Source of the DNA: Cellvibrionaceae bacterium
GTDB lineage: Bacteria > Pseudomonadota > Gammaproteobacteria > Pseudomonadales > Cellvibrionaceae
Direction of reading: 5' to 3'
Length of the DNA stretch: 64,000 bases
NCBI GenBank assembly: GCA_024707385.1
Contig: JANPZW010000013.1
Span: forward strand, 691,465-755,464
Shown here: positions 10,316 to 21,548 of the stretch, piece after piece
Numbering within the stretch: position 1 is the first letter of the stretch
Layout: each line of letters begins with the position of its first letter
Program-made: the position numbers and the translations under genes
Notes under the pieces: generated by a model
The model's input: the letters and a program-made list of their open reading frames with translations, nothing else
Told to the model about the DNA's origin: nothing
Databases searched by the model: none

Positions 10316-11184
10316 GCTGAGTACCTGCCTCCTGATCGGATTTTTCGATGGCATAAACACCTACACCAAGCCTGATTCCGCCACTTCCTCTTACAGCGAC
10401 GTCGGCGCCATCCTGCGATTCGGTGATCTCATGTTCGGACAGCCATGCGTCCACCCGCTCCAGAAACGCCTGACCTTCCACATCCAGAAATGCCTGAAAA
10501 GCTTTGGCATGCCGACTGTCGACATGATTGTTGCTGGCCCGTCTTTCGAACCGGCGCCGCTGCTTCTGATTGGGCTTGCTGTCATCCACCAAATACAAAT
10601 TATGAAAGAGCGTCTCACCCAGCTCGCTGATCACCGATCCGGCGCGCAAGAGCGCCTGCGGGTCGCTCTGGGCGGGGAAAAAATATCGGCTGAGAGGAAT
10701 GACGCCGTTCTCCTGTCGCGCTATGACACCGACCCGCAGCATCTCTTTAAACAGCGCCTGGCGTGGCACGTCACCGCCGAACCGGCGCACCAAGGCTTGA
10801 AAAACTTCCGCTATCACCCTCCAGCGGCAACTGGCGCGCCTGATTGTCGCCAGCACTGAATTCTGGATCCCTATGCCAGGCAGTGAGCAGCCGGGTGATG
10901 CGGTCCTGAGCGGTCTGCGCCTCCACCGCGATGGTGTTCTCCTGCAACATGTCCTTGATGCGCTTGACCTCCTTGCGATCAATTCCGGTCAACACGGCAA
11001 TACGGGAGACGTTCGTCGGCCGGCCGCGGATGCCATAATCCTGGGCCGCCGCTTCGACAAAGATGGATTTGCACAGCAGGGCAAATTCCTTATATGTGAC
11101 ACCGTTGCGCAGCAGCAGCATGATGATGGGTTTCATCAAGCTCTTGACTGTCGCAATCACGTGCGCTTTGAGATTATCCGCCAT
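10299..11184 (-). CDS. DUF6502 family protein, reading frame broken
   Basis: Two minus-strand frames make one protein of ~294 residues. The N-terminal part (NLKAHVIATVKSLMKPIIML, NGVTYKEFALLCKSIFVEAA, NVSRIAVLTGIDRKEVKRI) looks like a helix-turn-helix-containing DUF6502 domain. The second frame continues FQALVRRFGGDVPRQALFKE to a charged C-terminus. The frames join at an A5 run on the plus strand (10800-10804); one base less gives a continuous LEGDSGSFQALV. ATG 11184 has GGGAG upstream. A DNA- or RNA-binding regulatory role is possible from the helix-turn-helix look, but untested. It is coupled to the DUF5666 lipoprotein gene. Confidence 0.7.
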
Positions 11185-11235
11185 AAACTCCCGGCTACCT
11201 GGATGTTTCCCACAGACACCAAAGCCCGCACACAT

Positions 11236-11898
11236 TATTCACGGCGCTCTAGGCTGGCCCCTCGTTCGGCGGCCAGCATACCTGGACTTTACTGTTTGCA
11301 GAACCTCTTCTTTCCGAAGAATTGATCAGGTTTTAACCTGACGTAAGTTACCAACCTTGGCGCGATTTTCTTCGTGCACAAGTCTCAATTTACTGGCATT
11401 TTTTGTGGCGATGTCACGGCCTACGCAAATGTTTTAAGCACTGCAGCAAAAATGTCTTACACATCGCAGAAAAACGCCTTGCGCACTGCAGAATAAAAGA
11501 TGTATCACGCGGCCAAAAAAAGAGCGCTCGCAACCAAGGCTGCGGCGCTCGAAACGCATTGGACGAGAGGGAGATCCAAACGTCCGCAATGCTCAGCAAA
11601 TTACATCAGTGAAAAGCCTTGTCTCTTAACACTCAAAGAGAAAAACACCGGGAATCCTCCCCCGGCTGCCGCAGCCCCCAAGACCGACAAAGACTGCAGC
11701 CATGCATCTGACGGGAACCAGTAACCCGGCAGAACACACCTTGACCCCATGCCACATTTGGGGATCAATTGCCCAATATTAGACGATATCTGCGAATAGA
11801 CAGGCTATGCGCACATAGCCGAAGTGTGATCGCTTATACAATCTTTTATTGTGAAGGCGGCGAAATGGTTGCTGTGCCGGAGAGAGAGAAACGGAGAG
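11236..11898. other. 663-base gap without a convincing gene; contains A-rich imperfect repeats
   Basis: Between crc and the DUF6502 gene, both on the minus strand. Short open frames here lack a ribosome-binding site or recognisable protein. At about 11447-11524 four imperfect units of 22-24 bases follow each other on the plus strand; each has a short GC-rich start and an A-rich core (cores GCAAAAATG, GCAGAAAAACG, GCAGAATAAAAG, GCCAAAAAAAGAG). Another A-rich stretch lies near 11636-11648, followed by a small CCGGG/CCCGG hairpin. The promoter for the DUF6502 gene is expected at the left end. Nothing else is clear. Confidence 0.45.
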
Positions 11899-12672
11899 TT
11901 AGAACTCTTCGATATCGTAGTCAATGATGACGGGAAGATGGCTTGAGAAGGCCTGGGATTTATAAATCGCCGCATACTCGATCTTGCGTCGGATCGATTC
12001 CGAAACCACTTGATAATCGGTCCGCCAGCCGTCACCAACGCCAATTTCCCCTGCCGGCCACCAGGAGAATTCATCGGGATCGCGATTCACCTGGCGAAAG
12101 GCATCCACATAGCCGATCTGGCTGAACAGCTGGTTCATCCATTGCTGTTCATGGGGTAAAAAACCTGGAGTACCCTGGTTTTCCTGCCAGTTCTGCACAT
12201 CCTTGCGAGTGTGCGCCATGCCCCAATCGCCACAGATAATGAAACTGCGCCGCTTGCGCGTGACCTTGTGCAGGAGAGCTTGGAAATCCTCAAAGAACTT
12301 GATTTTGACTTCCAGCGATTCCGTCTCCGACATGGCGGAAGGCGCAAGCAGGGAACCGATACTGTAGTGTTCGTAATCGATCTGGAGATAGCGGCCCTCC
12401 ATATCGACGCCGCTCGCGAAGCCGAGGCCGTAAATCAGTGCCTTGGGCTGGTGACGGGTGTAAATGGCGACGCCGTTGTAGTGTTTGATGCCGGAATCGA
12501 AAAAGTAGGCGAAGTAACCGGGAGGATGAAATACGGCGTGATCCAGCTCATATTCCAGAGCGCGCAGGTCTTGCAGACATATCACGTCAGCGTCCTGATC
12601 TGCTATCCAATCAAACAAACCACGCTGGGCCGCCTGATGAATGCCGTCGACACTGAGAGTAATAATTCGCAT
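11899..12672 (-). CDS. crc: Crc-type catabolite repression control protein (ExoIII-like fold)
   Basis: A 257-residue endonuclease/exonuclease/phosphatase-fold protein. It resembles Pseudomonas Crc along its length: MRIITLSVDGIHQAAQRGL, ADVICLQDLRA, GYFAYF, RKRRSFIICGDWGMA and DPDEFSWWP. Positions that are catalytic in exonuclease III are changed: Asn to Asp9, Glu to Asp35, Asn to Gly151 after the retained Asp149, and Asp to Ser244 before His245. This fits Crc, which is not a nuclease but stabilises Hfq on A-rich mRNA sites to repress translation of catabolic genes. The divergent pyrE neighbour is the same as in Pseudomonas. A nuclease of the xthA type is the less likely alternative. Confidence 0.85.
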   Translation of the reverse strand: MRIITLSVDGIHQAAQRGLFDWIADQDADVICLQDLRALEYELDHAVFHPPGYFAYFFDSGIKHYNGVAIYTRHQPKALIYGLGFASGVDMEGRYLQIDYEHYSIGSLLAPSAMSETESLEVKIKFFEDFQALLHKVTRKRRSFIICGDWGMAHTRKDVQNWQENQGTPGFLPHEQQWMNQLFSQIGYVDAFRQVNRDPDEFSWWPAGEIGVGDGWRTDYQVVSESIRRKIEYAAIYKSQAFSSHLPVIIDYDIEEF

Positions 12673-12969
12673 GATGGCCCCTTACAAACGGACTGTGTAT
12701 CATACCGATGTTTTAGCATTATTGTTAATAAGTGCCGTTTATTGCGACTAAACAGCGCTAATTCAAGCAGATCGAAAATCTGAACAGACGGCGGAACAGA
12801 ACGATGTTCTTCCCGGCGGACAACGACCCTTGTCCTGCGAAAGCGGGCTTTGAGGTCTTTAAAGAATAGTCCGAATTCCTGGCTTGGCTAACCCGAAACC
12901 CTGCCACCTTGTAACTGCGAGTTATCACAGCCTCTGCACTCAACACTTTCGCACCCATCCAAGAGACCT

Positions 12970-13617
12970 ATGAAAGAGTATCAAAAGCAATTTATTCAGT
13001 TGGCATTAAAGTGCCGGGCATTAAAGTTCGGCCAATTCACGCTCAAATCCGGCCGCATCAGTCCCTACTTTTTCAACGCCGGACAATTTCAAAGCGGCGC
13101 GGCGCTCGCCGATCTCGGGCGCTTCTACGCCGCAGCCTTGACGGACTCGGGAGTCGAATACGACATGCTGTTTGGACCTGCTTACAAAGGCATCCCGTTG
13201 GTCTCGACCACAGCAGTCGCACTCGCGGACCATCACCACCGCGACCTGCCTTATTGCTTCAATCGCAAAGAAGCCAAATCACACGGCGAAGGTGGCGTTC
13301 TGGTAGGCGCCCCCCTGCGCGGGCGGGTGGTGATTGTAGACGATGTCATAACAGCAGGAACAGCGGTGCGAGAGGTGTTGTCTATAATCGCTCAAGCCGG
13401 GGCGGAGCCGGCAGCTATACTGATCGGACTGAACCGGCAGGAGCGCGGCCAAAGTTATCTTTCGGCGATCCAGGAGCTGCAGCAGGCAACCGGAGTTCCG
13501 GTCATCAGCATTATCAATCTGGGACATGTCATGGCGTTTCTGCAGGAGCAGGGCGGCGATCCCGACACCCTGGAAAGGATTTCACAATATCGGCAGGTTT
13601 ATGGCGTACAAGAGTAA
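12970..13617 (+). CDS. pyrE: Orotate phosphoribosyltransferase
   Basis: A 215-residue enzyme converting orotate and PRPP to OMP in pyrimidine synthesis. It starts [20 protein letters not shown], carries [16 protein letters not shown], the substrate loop [11 protein letters not shown] and the PRPP motif [13 protein letters not shown]. Normal length. It is divergent from crc across a 297-base gap that presumably carries both promoters; no clear attenuator was found there. The DUF4124 gene follows almost immediately. Confidence 0.97.
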   Translation: MKEYQKQFIQLALKCRALKFGQFTLKSGRISPYFFNAGQFQSGAALADLGRFYAAALTDSGVEYDMLFGPAYKGIPLVSTTAVALADHHHRDLPYCFNRKEAKSHGEGGVLVGAPLRGRVVIVDDVITAGTAVREVLSIIAQAGAEPAAILIGLNRQERGQSYLSAIQELQQATGVPVISIINLGHVMAFLQEQGGDPDTLERISQYRQVYGVQE

Positions 13618-13670
13618 TACCTTCATTACTGAGCTCTTCATCAATCAAGCGGAAAGCAACTGCGCTTTTG

Positions 13671-14264
13671 ATGTTGCTATGCCTCTCGGCCATTAGCTCG
13701 CCTGGATTTGCCGAGCGCACGTTTTACCGCTACTTCAACAAAGACGGCGTACGGGTCATCAGTCACACCATCCCTCCGGAGTACGCTCAAAAAGGCTACG
13801 AGATTATTACCCACACTGGCAAAGTACTGAAGGTAGTGCCGCCAGCGCCAGACCCGGAGGAGCTCAAAGAACAGGAAGCTAAACGCGCGCGCGAGCGTGA
13901 GCTCATGGCTGAATACGAGGTATTGGCCAGGCGGTACAGCTCAATTGAAGAAATATACGCGGCGAGAGATCGCAGGCTGGCCCAGCTTGATGCGAACATC
14001 TCGATACTGCGCAGTAACATCGGCACCATTAACAGCCAAGTTGAGAATCTCATGAAAAGAGCGGCGGAGGTGGAGCGCTCCGGTCGTGACGTCCCGTTGC
14101 AGGTCCTTCAGAATCTTGAGGAGGTCCGTTCCGAACTGCGCACCACCGAAGAAATGCTGCAAAATCGCTTGGTCGAGCACAAGTCGATTCAGCAGGAATA
14201 TGAAAAGCAGGTTGAGCTATTCAAACGCGGCAAAGCGCTTGAAAACTCGAGTAAAGACAGCTGA
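13671..14264 (+). CDS. Exported DUF4124 protein with coiled coil
   Basis: About 197 residues. After a hydrophobic export segment (LMLLCLSAISSPGFA) comes a DUF4124-type beta unit (RTFYRYFNKDGVRVISHTIP), then a long charged region with coiled-coil character (KEQEAKRARERELMAEYEV through LEEVRSELRTTEEMLQNRL). Probably periplasmic; function unknown. The start is uncertain. ATG 13671 gives a short signal, while an upstream in-frame IKRKATALL segment suggests a non-ATG start (TTG 13668 or earlier), possibly coupled to the pyrE stop. The gene is close behind pyrE and convergent with slmA. Confidence 0.7.
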   Translation: MLLCLSAISSPGFAERTFYRYFNKDGVRVISHTIPPEYAQKGYEIITHTGKVLKVVPPAPDPEELKEQEAKRARERELMAEYEVLARRYSSIEEIYAARDRRLAQLDANISILRSNIGTINSQVENLMKRAAEVERSGRDVPLQVLQNLEEVRSELRTTEEMLQNRLVEHKSIQQEYEKQVELFKRGKALENSSKDS

Positions 14265-14308
14265 TAACCGATAGACCTTTGGCAATTTGAGGTGGAAGCA
14301 AAGCCCAA

Positions 14309-14917
14309 TCAGACTGATGCTTCCACCACACACCCGCGCATCAGGTAGGGCCATTGCTCACTCCAGCCATTGGTAGGAGGGACGCGAAATTGTCCGCGGA
14401 CGAACTGGGAGATTTTGCCTTCAACCGCCGCAAGCCACAAATTCACAGTGGCGCTGATTGAGAGGCCAAAACGAATACCTTCGCGCAATTCCGCTTCCCG
14501 CAGAATTTGTTTGATCTGAGTTTCCAGGCGATCAAAAAATTGAATAACCCTGTGATGCAGGCGCTCCGTTTCACCCGCCAGCGCATCCCCCGTCAGAATT
14601 CTCGTTATACCCGGATTGCGCTCCGCAAAAACCAGCAGCAAATTAAAAATTTTCTCGCACTTCTCCAACCCACCGATCTCCGTCTCGGCGGCAATCATAT
14701 TCACCCGGGCGAATATGGCCTCTTCGATAAATTCGATCAGCCCTTCAAACATTTTGGTTTTGCTGGGAAAGTGGCGATACAACGCAGCTTCTGATACTCC
14801 CACTTGCTTGGCCAAGGCGGCCGTTGTTATGCGCGCACCCGGGCTCGCCTCAAGCATATGTGCAAACGCTTCGAGAATCTGCTGGCGGCGCGGTTTTTTA
14901 TTTTGGGTGGAATTCAT
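14309..14917 (-). CDS. slmA: Nucleoid occlusion factor SlmA
   Basis: A 202-residue TetR-family protein. The helix-turn-helix is in ITTAALAKQVGVSEAALYRHF (residues ~30-50), and the family-specific segments FPSKTKMFEGLIEFIEE and RNPGITRILTGDAL follow. SlmA binds palindromic chromosomal sites and blocks FtsZ ring assembly over the nucleoid. Position between argB and pyrE is the usual one in gammaproteobacteria. Confidence 0.95.
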   Translation of the reverse strand: MNSTQNKKPRRQQILEAFAHMLEASPGARITTAALAKQVGVSEAALYRHFPSKTKMFEGLIEFIEEAIFARVNMIAAETEIGGLEKCEKIFNLLLVFAERNPGITRILTGDALAGETERLHHRVIQFFDRLETQIKQILREAELREGIRFGLSISATVNLWLAAVEGKISQFVRGQFRVPPTNGWSEQWPYLMRGCVVEASV

Positions 14918-15108
14918 GTATAGCGCTCAAATATGTATATGTCGCCCCCAAACATTACCCAGCTCCTCCGGGTGCGGGTTCGGAATGCTTATTAATCCCG
15001 CCGCTGAAGATGTGCCTGCATCTGCCATCTGCCTCAGTCGGCTACCTGCTGATTTCTAAGTCGTCCCAGTCAAGCATCTACTCAGCCTGAACAAAATATC
15101 TCAACTTA

Positions 15109-15404
15109 CTAGATCGCTTGTTGGCGGGAACAACTAGGCCACACGCAATCCAAAGATATAGTGTTCGGTGTTAATGCCAGATCCATGATCCGTGAATGAA
15201 GTGCCTGGGGTACGCCGTCAAACCGTGCGATACACCAGCCGGGAATCTCGGTTACTTCCAGCGATCCTACTCTTGCAAAATCTCGGAATTCCGTGATGTG
15301 AAAATATCCTGATTATAAAATTCCTCATCCCTGAGATTCTTCTGCATAACTTGTGCCGCGGTGACACCAAAATCATCGTCGCCTATCCTAGCCACAATCT
15401 TCAT
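15109..15404 (-). pseudogene. Possible small frameshifted gene, unidentified
   Basis: In the slmA-argB gap the minus strand starts MKIVARIGDDDFGVTAAQVM (ATG 15404, GAAGGG just upstream) and runs 45 codons to a stop at 15267. Another frame overlaps from about 15345 and reads coding-like to 15109: YFHITEFRDFARVGSLEV, then TEIPGWCIARFDGVPQALHS. A single indel near 15315-15345 would join them into ~98 residues. The region is AT-richer than its neighbours. I do not recognise the protein; it may be a remnant, or chance. Confidence 0.35.
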
Positions 15405-15436
15405 ACCCTTCAACTAGTTTACTAAGGGAATCTTAT

Positions 15437-16435
<999 letters not shown>

Positions 16436-18945
16436 TTACCACTGAAAGGCAATGGATGAATCAATTTTGCGAATTTCGCGGGTGAATAGCGCCTTAAGGC
16501 TGTGGATCTGCTCTTCTGATTCCGCCTCAAAGCGCATGGTAAGTTCAGCCCCCGTATTGGACGCTCTCACCAGACCCCAGCCGTATGAATATTCCACCCG
16601 CAAGCCATCGAGCGTAATAATCTTGGCGTCCTCGAATTCGCCTACCGCAACCAGCTGCTCGACCAAAGCGAATTTGCTCTCTCTTCAGGCACCGGTATGC
16701 GAATTTCCGGCGTTGCACACAAGGGCGGAAACTCCGCAAAAATCTGGTCGAGATTTTCATCGCGCAGACTCATGATTTCAATAAGACGCGCCGCCGCGTA
16801 CATGCCATCATCAAAACCGTACCAGCGATCTTTTATAAAGATGTGACCCGAATATTCGCCGCCAACCAAGGCGCCAGTTTCAACAACCTTGGCGCGCATT
16901 GGAGCGTGTCCGGTTTTCCACATGATCGGTCGGCCGCCATTACCACTGATAACGGAATTGAGCTGGCGCGAACATTTCACATCGAATACCACATCCGCTC
17001 CCGGATTACGCGCCAATATATCTTTGGCAAACAACATCAATAATCGGTCCGGCCAAATGATTTGCCCACTTGGCGTCACCACCGCTAGACGATCGCCGTC
17101 GCCATCAAATGCCACACCGAGATCGGCCTGGGTTTCCTGAACCTTGCGCACCAGATCGCGCAGATTGGCCTCAACGGAAGGATCGGGGCCGTGATGAGGG
17201 AAATTCCCATCCAGATCACAAAACAAAGGTGTCACTCGACAGCCCAGTTCCTCAAACAAACGCGGAGCAACCTTGCCGGTAACACCACTGCCCGCGTCGA
17301 CAACGATACTGATATCGCCCGCCAAGGCGATGTCGGAAAAAATGGCATCCACATAGCGGTCGATGACATCCGCGCTCTCTTCTGCACCTATACCCTGGCG
17401 GAAATTCTGTTTGAGGATACGAGTGCGCACGGCTTTTATATCTTCCTCTGTGCGCACCTGCCCTTTCATCACAACTTTAAATCCGTTGAATTCGGCGGGG
17501 CTGTGACTTGCCGTAACAATCACCCCGCTGGAACACCCTTCAATTACCTCGGTGGCGAAATAAAGCAGCGGTGTTGGAACGGTTCCTATATTGATAACTT
17601 TGCACCCGGTGCTCAAAACACCACGAATAAGATTTTCCATCAGAATCGGGCTGTGGTTCCGCGCATCGCGCGCGATGATCAACGCCTTCTCGCCTTGCTC
17701 CAAGGCCTCACTACCCAACGCCTTGCCAATCTGCAGGGCAAGGTCGTTATTCACTTCATCCGGCACACGTCCGCGAATGTCATATGAACGGAAAATATGG
17801 TCGGGAATGGGCGCATCTCCAGAGGCGGCAGCGGCGATATCGTCAGGAAGGTCGATGTCCAGAGCATCGTCAGTCTGTTCATCGCCGCTCTCCAGGCCGA
17901 GCAGATCTTCATCCTCCTTCAGTATGTTCAAATCGCGGAAATTCCTTTCCTTGCGCTCGCCGGCCACGTTGGAGGATCTGCCCATACGCAGATGTGTCTC
18001 CTGCAGAGCCAACTGCTTGCGATAAATCTGCCGGCCGATTCCGAGCCCTATAAAAGCAAATAACGCCATCACCCCGAGTGACGCCACAGCGCCCACCAAC
18101 AACAGAAAGCTGTAGTCGATACGAGTTGATTCAAACAGTTTTTCCGAAGCTGTGAATTCCACCTGCCAGGGTGAGTCAGGCACATTGATCGGCGGCGCTT
18201 TGTAGAGGGTGCCCTTGCCAAAGGTACCCATCAGCCGCGGCGTGTTGTTGAATGTCTGATAGAGGCTCACCTTGCCAACTTCATCCAGACCTTTGCGCAT
18301 CTGTTGATAAAGATCTTCCATCGGCAATGTGACCATGATGGTGCCCAAAACAGGTTTTTGTGCATCCTCCGGCACGGGCACCACCACGTTGACCCGCCAA
18401 CCGCCGCCGATGTCCAGCGCCTCTGGAATCACCCTCTCACGTCGTTCGGCCTTTTTAATGATTTCCACTTCCGCAAACCGCAGCGGCGGATCTCCGTTCA
18501 GGTCGACCTTCGCTTCCCCCACGCGAAAAATTCGGATGGTCTGGGCGCGGGGAAAACTGTTGCGCAAAGCTCTGTCGATTTCCAACAGGCCGACAGAATC
18601 GGAATAGGTCAAGGCGGTGGCGAGGCTGCTGCTTTTGGTAAAGAACGCGAGCCGTTCGTAAGCACTGTGCATGTAGTTGGCAATATTTGCCGCGGCCAGA
18701 CGGGAATTATGTTCAGTAAATGCCTCCAGCTGGCGCTGGCGCTCCTGCACCACATATTTCTGCCAAGCTGTCACGCCAGCCACGGTATTTACCGCAAGCC
18801 CGAACAGCACGCTCAATGCAACGGCACTGGTGATAGGTGCCCGCGCGAGTAGTGAGCGGAGCTGCGCGAGAATGTGTCCTGCGAGAGGCGGCTTGCTGTC
18901 TTTTTTATTATTTTTTTTCGACTCTTTTTTCGAGGCTAAAGCCAC
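16436..18945 (-). CDS. algC: Phosphomannomutase/phosphoglucomutase AlgC with membrane N-terminal region, frame broken near the 3' end
   Basis: About 835 residues. The first ~370 hold a cytoplasmic Lys-rich start, a transmembrane helix (~40-60), an extracytoplasmic sensor-like part and a second transmembrane helix (~275-300). The rest is the alpha-D-phosphohexomutase: FRSYDIRGRVPDE, the phosphoserine loop TASHSPAEFNGFK, the metal loop DGDGDR, GGEYSGHIF and, in another frame, the sugar-phosphate loop RASNTGAELTMRFEAE. It interconverts mannose/glucose 1- and 6-phosphates for LPS and exopolysaccharide. The frames meet in a CT repeat (16677-16684); removing two bases restores EESKFALVEQL as in Pseudomonas AlgC. 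Long AlgC forms occur in pseudomonads. The dut gene usually found beside it is absent here. Confidence 0.92.
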
Positions 18946-18954
18946 ACTAAATCC

Positions 18955-20181
18955 TCATGATGCTTTGTTGTTATGACGCTCCAGACGAGCTGCTATATCG
19001 CTGATCAAACGCCGCGCAAGTTGCTGTTTATCCTGTGTCGGGTATTCGACGGCATCTTCTCCACTCAACAGCCAGACCGCATTGTTGTCGCTGTTGAAAC
19101 CAATAGTCGTGTCGGACACATCATTGGCAATAATCACGTCAAGATTTTTGCGTTGCAACTTGGCACGCGCATGCTCCAGAACCTTCTCAGTCTCGGCCGC
19201 AAATCCGACGACAAACGGTCGCCTCTCCAAGCGCGCCACTTCCGCGACCACATCGGGATTCTTCACCAGATGCAAGTGCAATTCCCCGTTGGCTTCCTTC
19301 TTTATCTTGTGGGTCGCCACCTTTTCCGGCGCGTAATCCGCCACCGCAGCAGCGGCAATAAAAAGATCGGCCCCGGCACCGTGCTCCAGAGCCTGTGCGA
19401 GCATTTCCTTGGCTGTCTCCACCTGCATCACCTGGATACCCGGGGGAGCAGCAAGCCGCGTCGGACCAGTGATCAGAATTGTCCGTGCACCCTCGTCGCG
19501 CGCCGCAGCAGCCAGGGCATAGCCCATCTTGCCGGAGCTGTGGTTGCTGATATAACGCACAGGGTCCAGCGGCTCCCGAGTCGGTCCAGCGGTGATGACC
19601 ACGACTTTTCCTGCAAGCATGCCGCGACGAAAGTAGCCGGCCACTACCTGAGCAATTTCGAGCGCCTCCAACATCCTGCCGGGTCCGGTGTCGCCGCAGG
19701 CCTGCTCCCCTTCACCCGGCCCCACGATCACCACGCCACGCTGACCCAGGATCTGACAGTTGTGCTGGGTTGCCGGATTGCGCCACATCGCCTGATTCAT
19801 GGCCGGCGCCACCATTAAAGGTGCGCTGGTCGCTAAACACACTGTAGTCAACAAATCATCCGCCTGCCCCGTCGCCAACCGGGCGAGGAAATTGGCGCTT
19901 GCCGGTGCGATCAGCACCAGCTCCGCCCACTTGGCCAGCTCTATATGCCCCATACCGGCCTCAGCCGCTGGATCTAATAAATGTGTGTGGACCGGCTGGC
20001 CGGACAGCGCTTGGAACGTTAGCGGTGCGATGAATGCCTGGGCGCTTTCCGTCATGACGACACGCACCTGCGCGCCCCCACGGAGCAATAGGCGCACCAA
20101 CTCCGCTGCTTTATAAGCCGCTATGCCTCCAGTTACCCCGAGCACTATTCTTCGATCGAACAATTCGGACATATCACTCAT
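18955..20181 (-). CDS. coaBC: Bifunctional phosphopantothenoylcysteine decarboxylase / phosphopantothenate-cysteine ligase
   Basis: About 408 residues, two enzymes of coenzyme A synthesis. The flavoprotein CoaC half starts [20 protein letters not shown] and shows the active-site HxxxA-type region and APAMNQAMW; the CoaB half has [29 protein letters not shown] and [22 protein letters not shown] 20181 with GAAAGG upstream was chosen over the longer frame. Divergent from radC and 9 bases before algC. In Pseudomonas dut lies between coaBC and algC; not here. Confidence 0.95.
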   Translation of the reverse strand: MSDMSELFDRRIVLGVTGGIAAYKAAELVRLLLRGGAQVRVVMTESAQAFIAPLTFQALSGQPVHTHLLDPAAEAGMGHIELAKWAELVLIAPASANFLARLATGQADDLLTTVCLATSAPLMVAPAMNQAMWRNPATQHNCQILGQRGVVIVGPGEGEQACGDTGPGRMLEALEIAQVVAGYFRRGMLAGKVVVITAGPTREPLDPVRYISNHSSGKMGYALAAAARDEGARTILITGPTRLAAPPGIQVMQVETAKEMLAQALEHGAGADLFIAAAAVADYAPEKVATHKIKKEANGELHLHLVKNPDVVAEVARLERRPFVVGFAAETEKVLEHARAKLQRKNLDVIIANDVSDTTIGFNSDNNAVWLLSGEDAVEYPTQDKQQLARRLISDIAARLERHNNKAS

Positions 20182-20366
20182 TCGTCGCGACCTTTCCACC
20201 CAACAGCATTGATAATCGTAGGCACTGCCCCAGCCATACATCCACACGAGCGCGGCAAGTCGGCTTGCCGTGGCCGGTTCGGTACAATACCATTTTGCTC
20301 CAGTTTCCGTCCTACCCCATGAGGGCCGGGGCTTCTAAGGAATCCATCGTTAAAGGAGTAACATCA

Positions 20367-21042
20367 GTGGCAATTAAAGATTGGCCAGCGGACGACCGCC
20401 CGCGCGAAAAACTTTTGCGCCAAGGCCCCTCCCACCTCACCGACGCCGAACTTCTCGCCATTTTTTCTACGCACCGGCTGCGCCGGCATATCCGCCGTGG
20501 ACTTGGCGCGGGATCTGTTGCACCGCTTCGGCGGTCTGCGGGCGCTTCTGGAAACCGGTCGGGACGAGTTCTGTCGCGCGCACGGGCTAGGTCCGGCGAA
20601 GTTTGCCCAGTTGCAAGCGGTTCTGGAAATGGCCAAACGCCACCTGGCAGAGCAGCTCACGCGCGAGCATGTCTTCACCAGCGTCGAGAACGTCCGGCTG
20701 TTTCTCACTGCGCAGTTGCGCCACAAGCCCCATGAGGTGTTTGCCGCGCTCTTTCTCGATAACCAGCATCGGCTTCTGAATTATCAGGAGCTGTTTCATG
20801 GCACCATTGATGGCGCCAGCGTCTACCCGCGCGAAGTGGTGAAGAAGGTATTGCAGATCAACGCCGCCGCCGTGATCTTCGCGCATAACCATCCGTCGGG
20901 AGTTGCTGAGCCAAGCCAGGCCGACCGTCATATCACTATCCAGCTGCGCGATGCGTTATCACTGGTGGATGTGCGGGTACTCGACCACTTTGTGGTAGGG
21001 GATGGGGAGATCACCTCCTTCGCGGAACGGGGATGGATCTAA
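20367..21042 (+). CDS. radC: RadC-family (JAB/MPN) protein, reading frame broken
   Basis: About 224 residues after correction. The GTG start at 20367, with AAAGGAG eight bases upstream, gives [16 protein letters not shown] and [13 protein letters not shown]. The frame is then lost at a T6 run (20461-20466). With one T less it continues [20 protein letters not shown] and runs into the JAB metal motif: a glutamate upstream, then [16 protein letters not shown]. The C-terminus is [19 protein letters not shown]. RadC was linked to DNA repair in older literature; its biochemical role is still unclear. The locus beside coaBC and rpmB is conserved. Confidence 0.92.
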
Positions 21043-21059
21043 CACTACGACTTCGGCGG

Positions 21060-21088
21060 TTGCCATGGGCTCGGCGTTCTGGTATAAA
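21060..21088 (+). promoter_or_regulatory. Sigma-70 type promoter for rpmB-rpmG
   Basis: TTGCCA (21060-21065), a 17-base spacer and TATAAA (21083-21088). It lies right after the radC stop and ~200 bases before the rpmB ATG, giving a long leader. Predicted from sequence only. Confidence 0.65.
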
Positions 21089-21286
21089 ACGCGCCTCTTT
21101 TCGGCCGGCAACCGGTAGTTTCCTATATTTACCCCGGTGCAAGGCGCGCACAACCTCCGGGTTTGCCCTGCTAATGGCCGAATCGCCCAATCATTCCGCA
21201 GACCACATTGGCGCTCGGATGGGGTCATGCCGGCGCTGACATCAGCGCCGATCAGCGATTACAGGTTTAATTTACGAGGCAGGACA

Positions 21287-21523
21287 ATGTCGAGAGTATG
21301 TCAGGTTACTGGTAAGGGTCCGGTAACAGGAAACAACGTTTCCCACGCAAAAAACCACACCAAGCGTCGTTTTCTTCCCAACTTGCACACCCACCGCTTT
21401 TGGGTCGAGTCGGAAAAACGCTTCGTAAAACTGCGCGTCTCCTCAAAAGGTATGCGTATCATTGATAAAAACGGGATCGACAGCGTATTGGCCGATCTGC
21501 GTAAACGCGGCGAAAAAGTTTAA
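21287..21523 (+). CDS. rpmB: 50S ribosomal protein L28
   Basis: 78 residues: [20 protein letters not shown], then [20 protein letters not shown] and a basic C-terminus. Typical L28 of gammaproteobacteria. The ATG at 21287 has GAGGCAGGA upstream. First gene of the rpmB-rpmG operon, 25 bases before rpmG. The single N-terminal cysteine means the four-cysteine zinc form is not present. Confidence 0.97.
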   Translation: MSRVCQVTGKGPVTGNNVSHAKNHTKRRFLPNLHTHRFWVESEKRFVKLRVSSKGMRIIDKNGIDSVLADLRKRGEKV

Positions 21524-21548
21524 GCGCCTTTCGGCGGGAGATTGAGTC

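Noticed and set aside
11403..11724. Two short plus-strand frames in the crc/DUF6502 gap
   Set aside because: Low-complexity composition, poor starts, no homology recognised; the repeat pattern explains the composition better.
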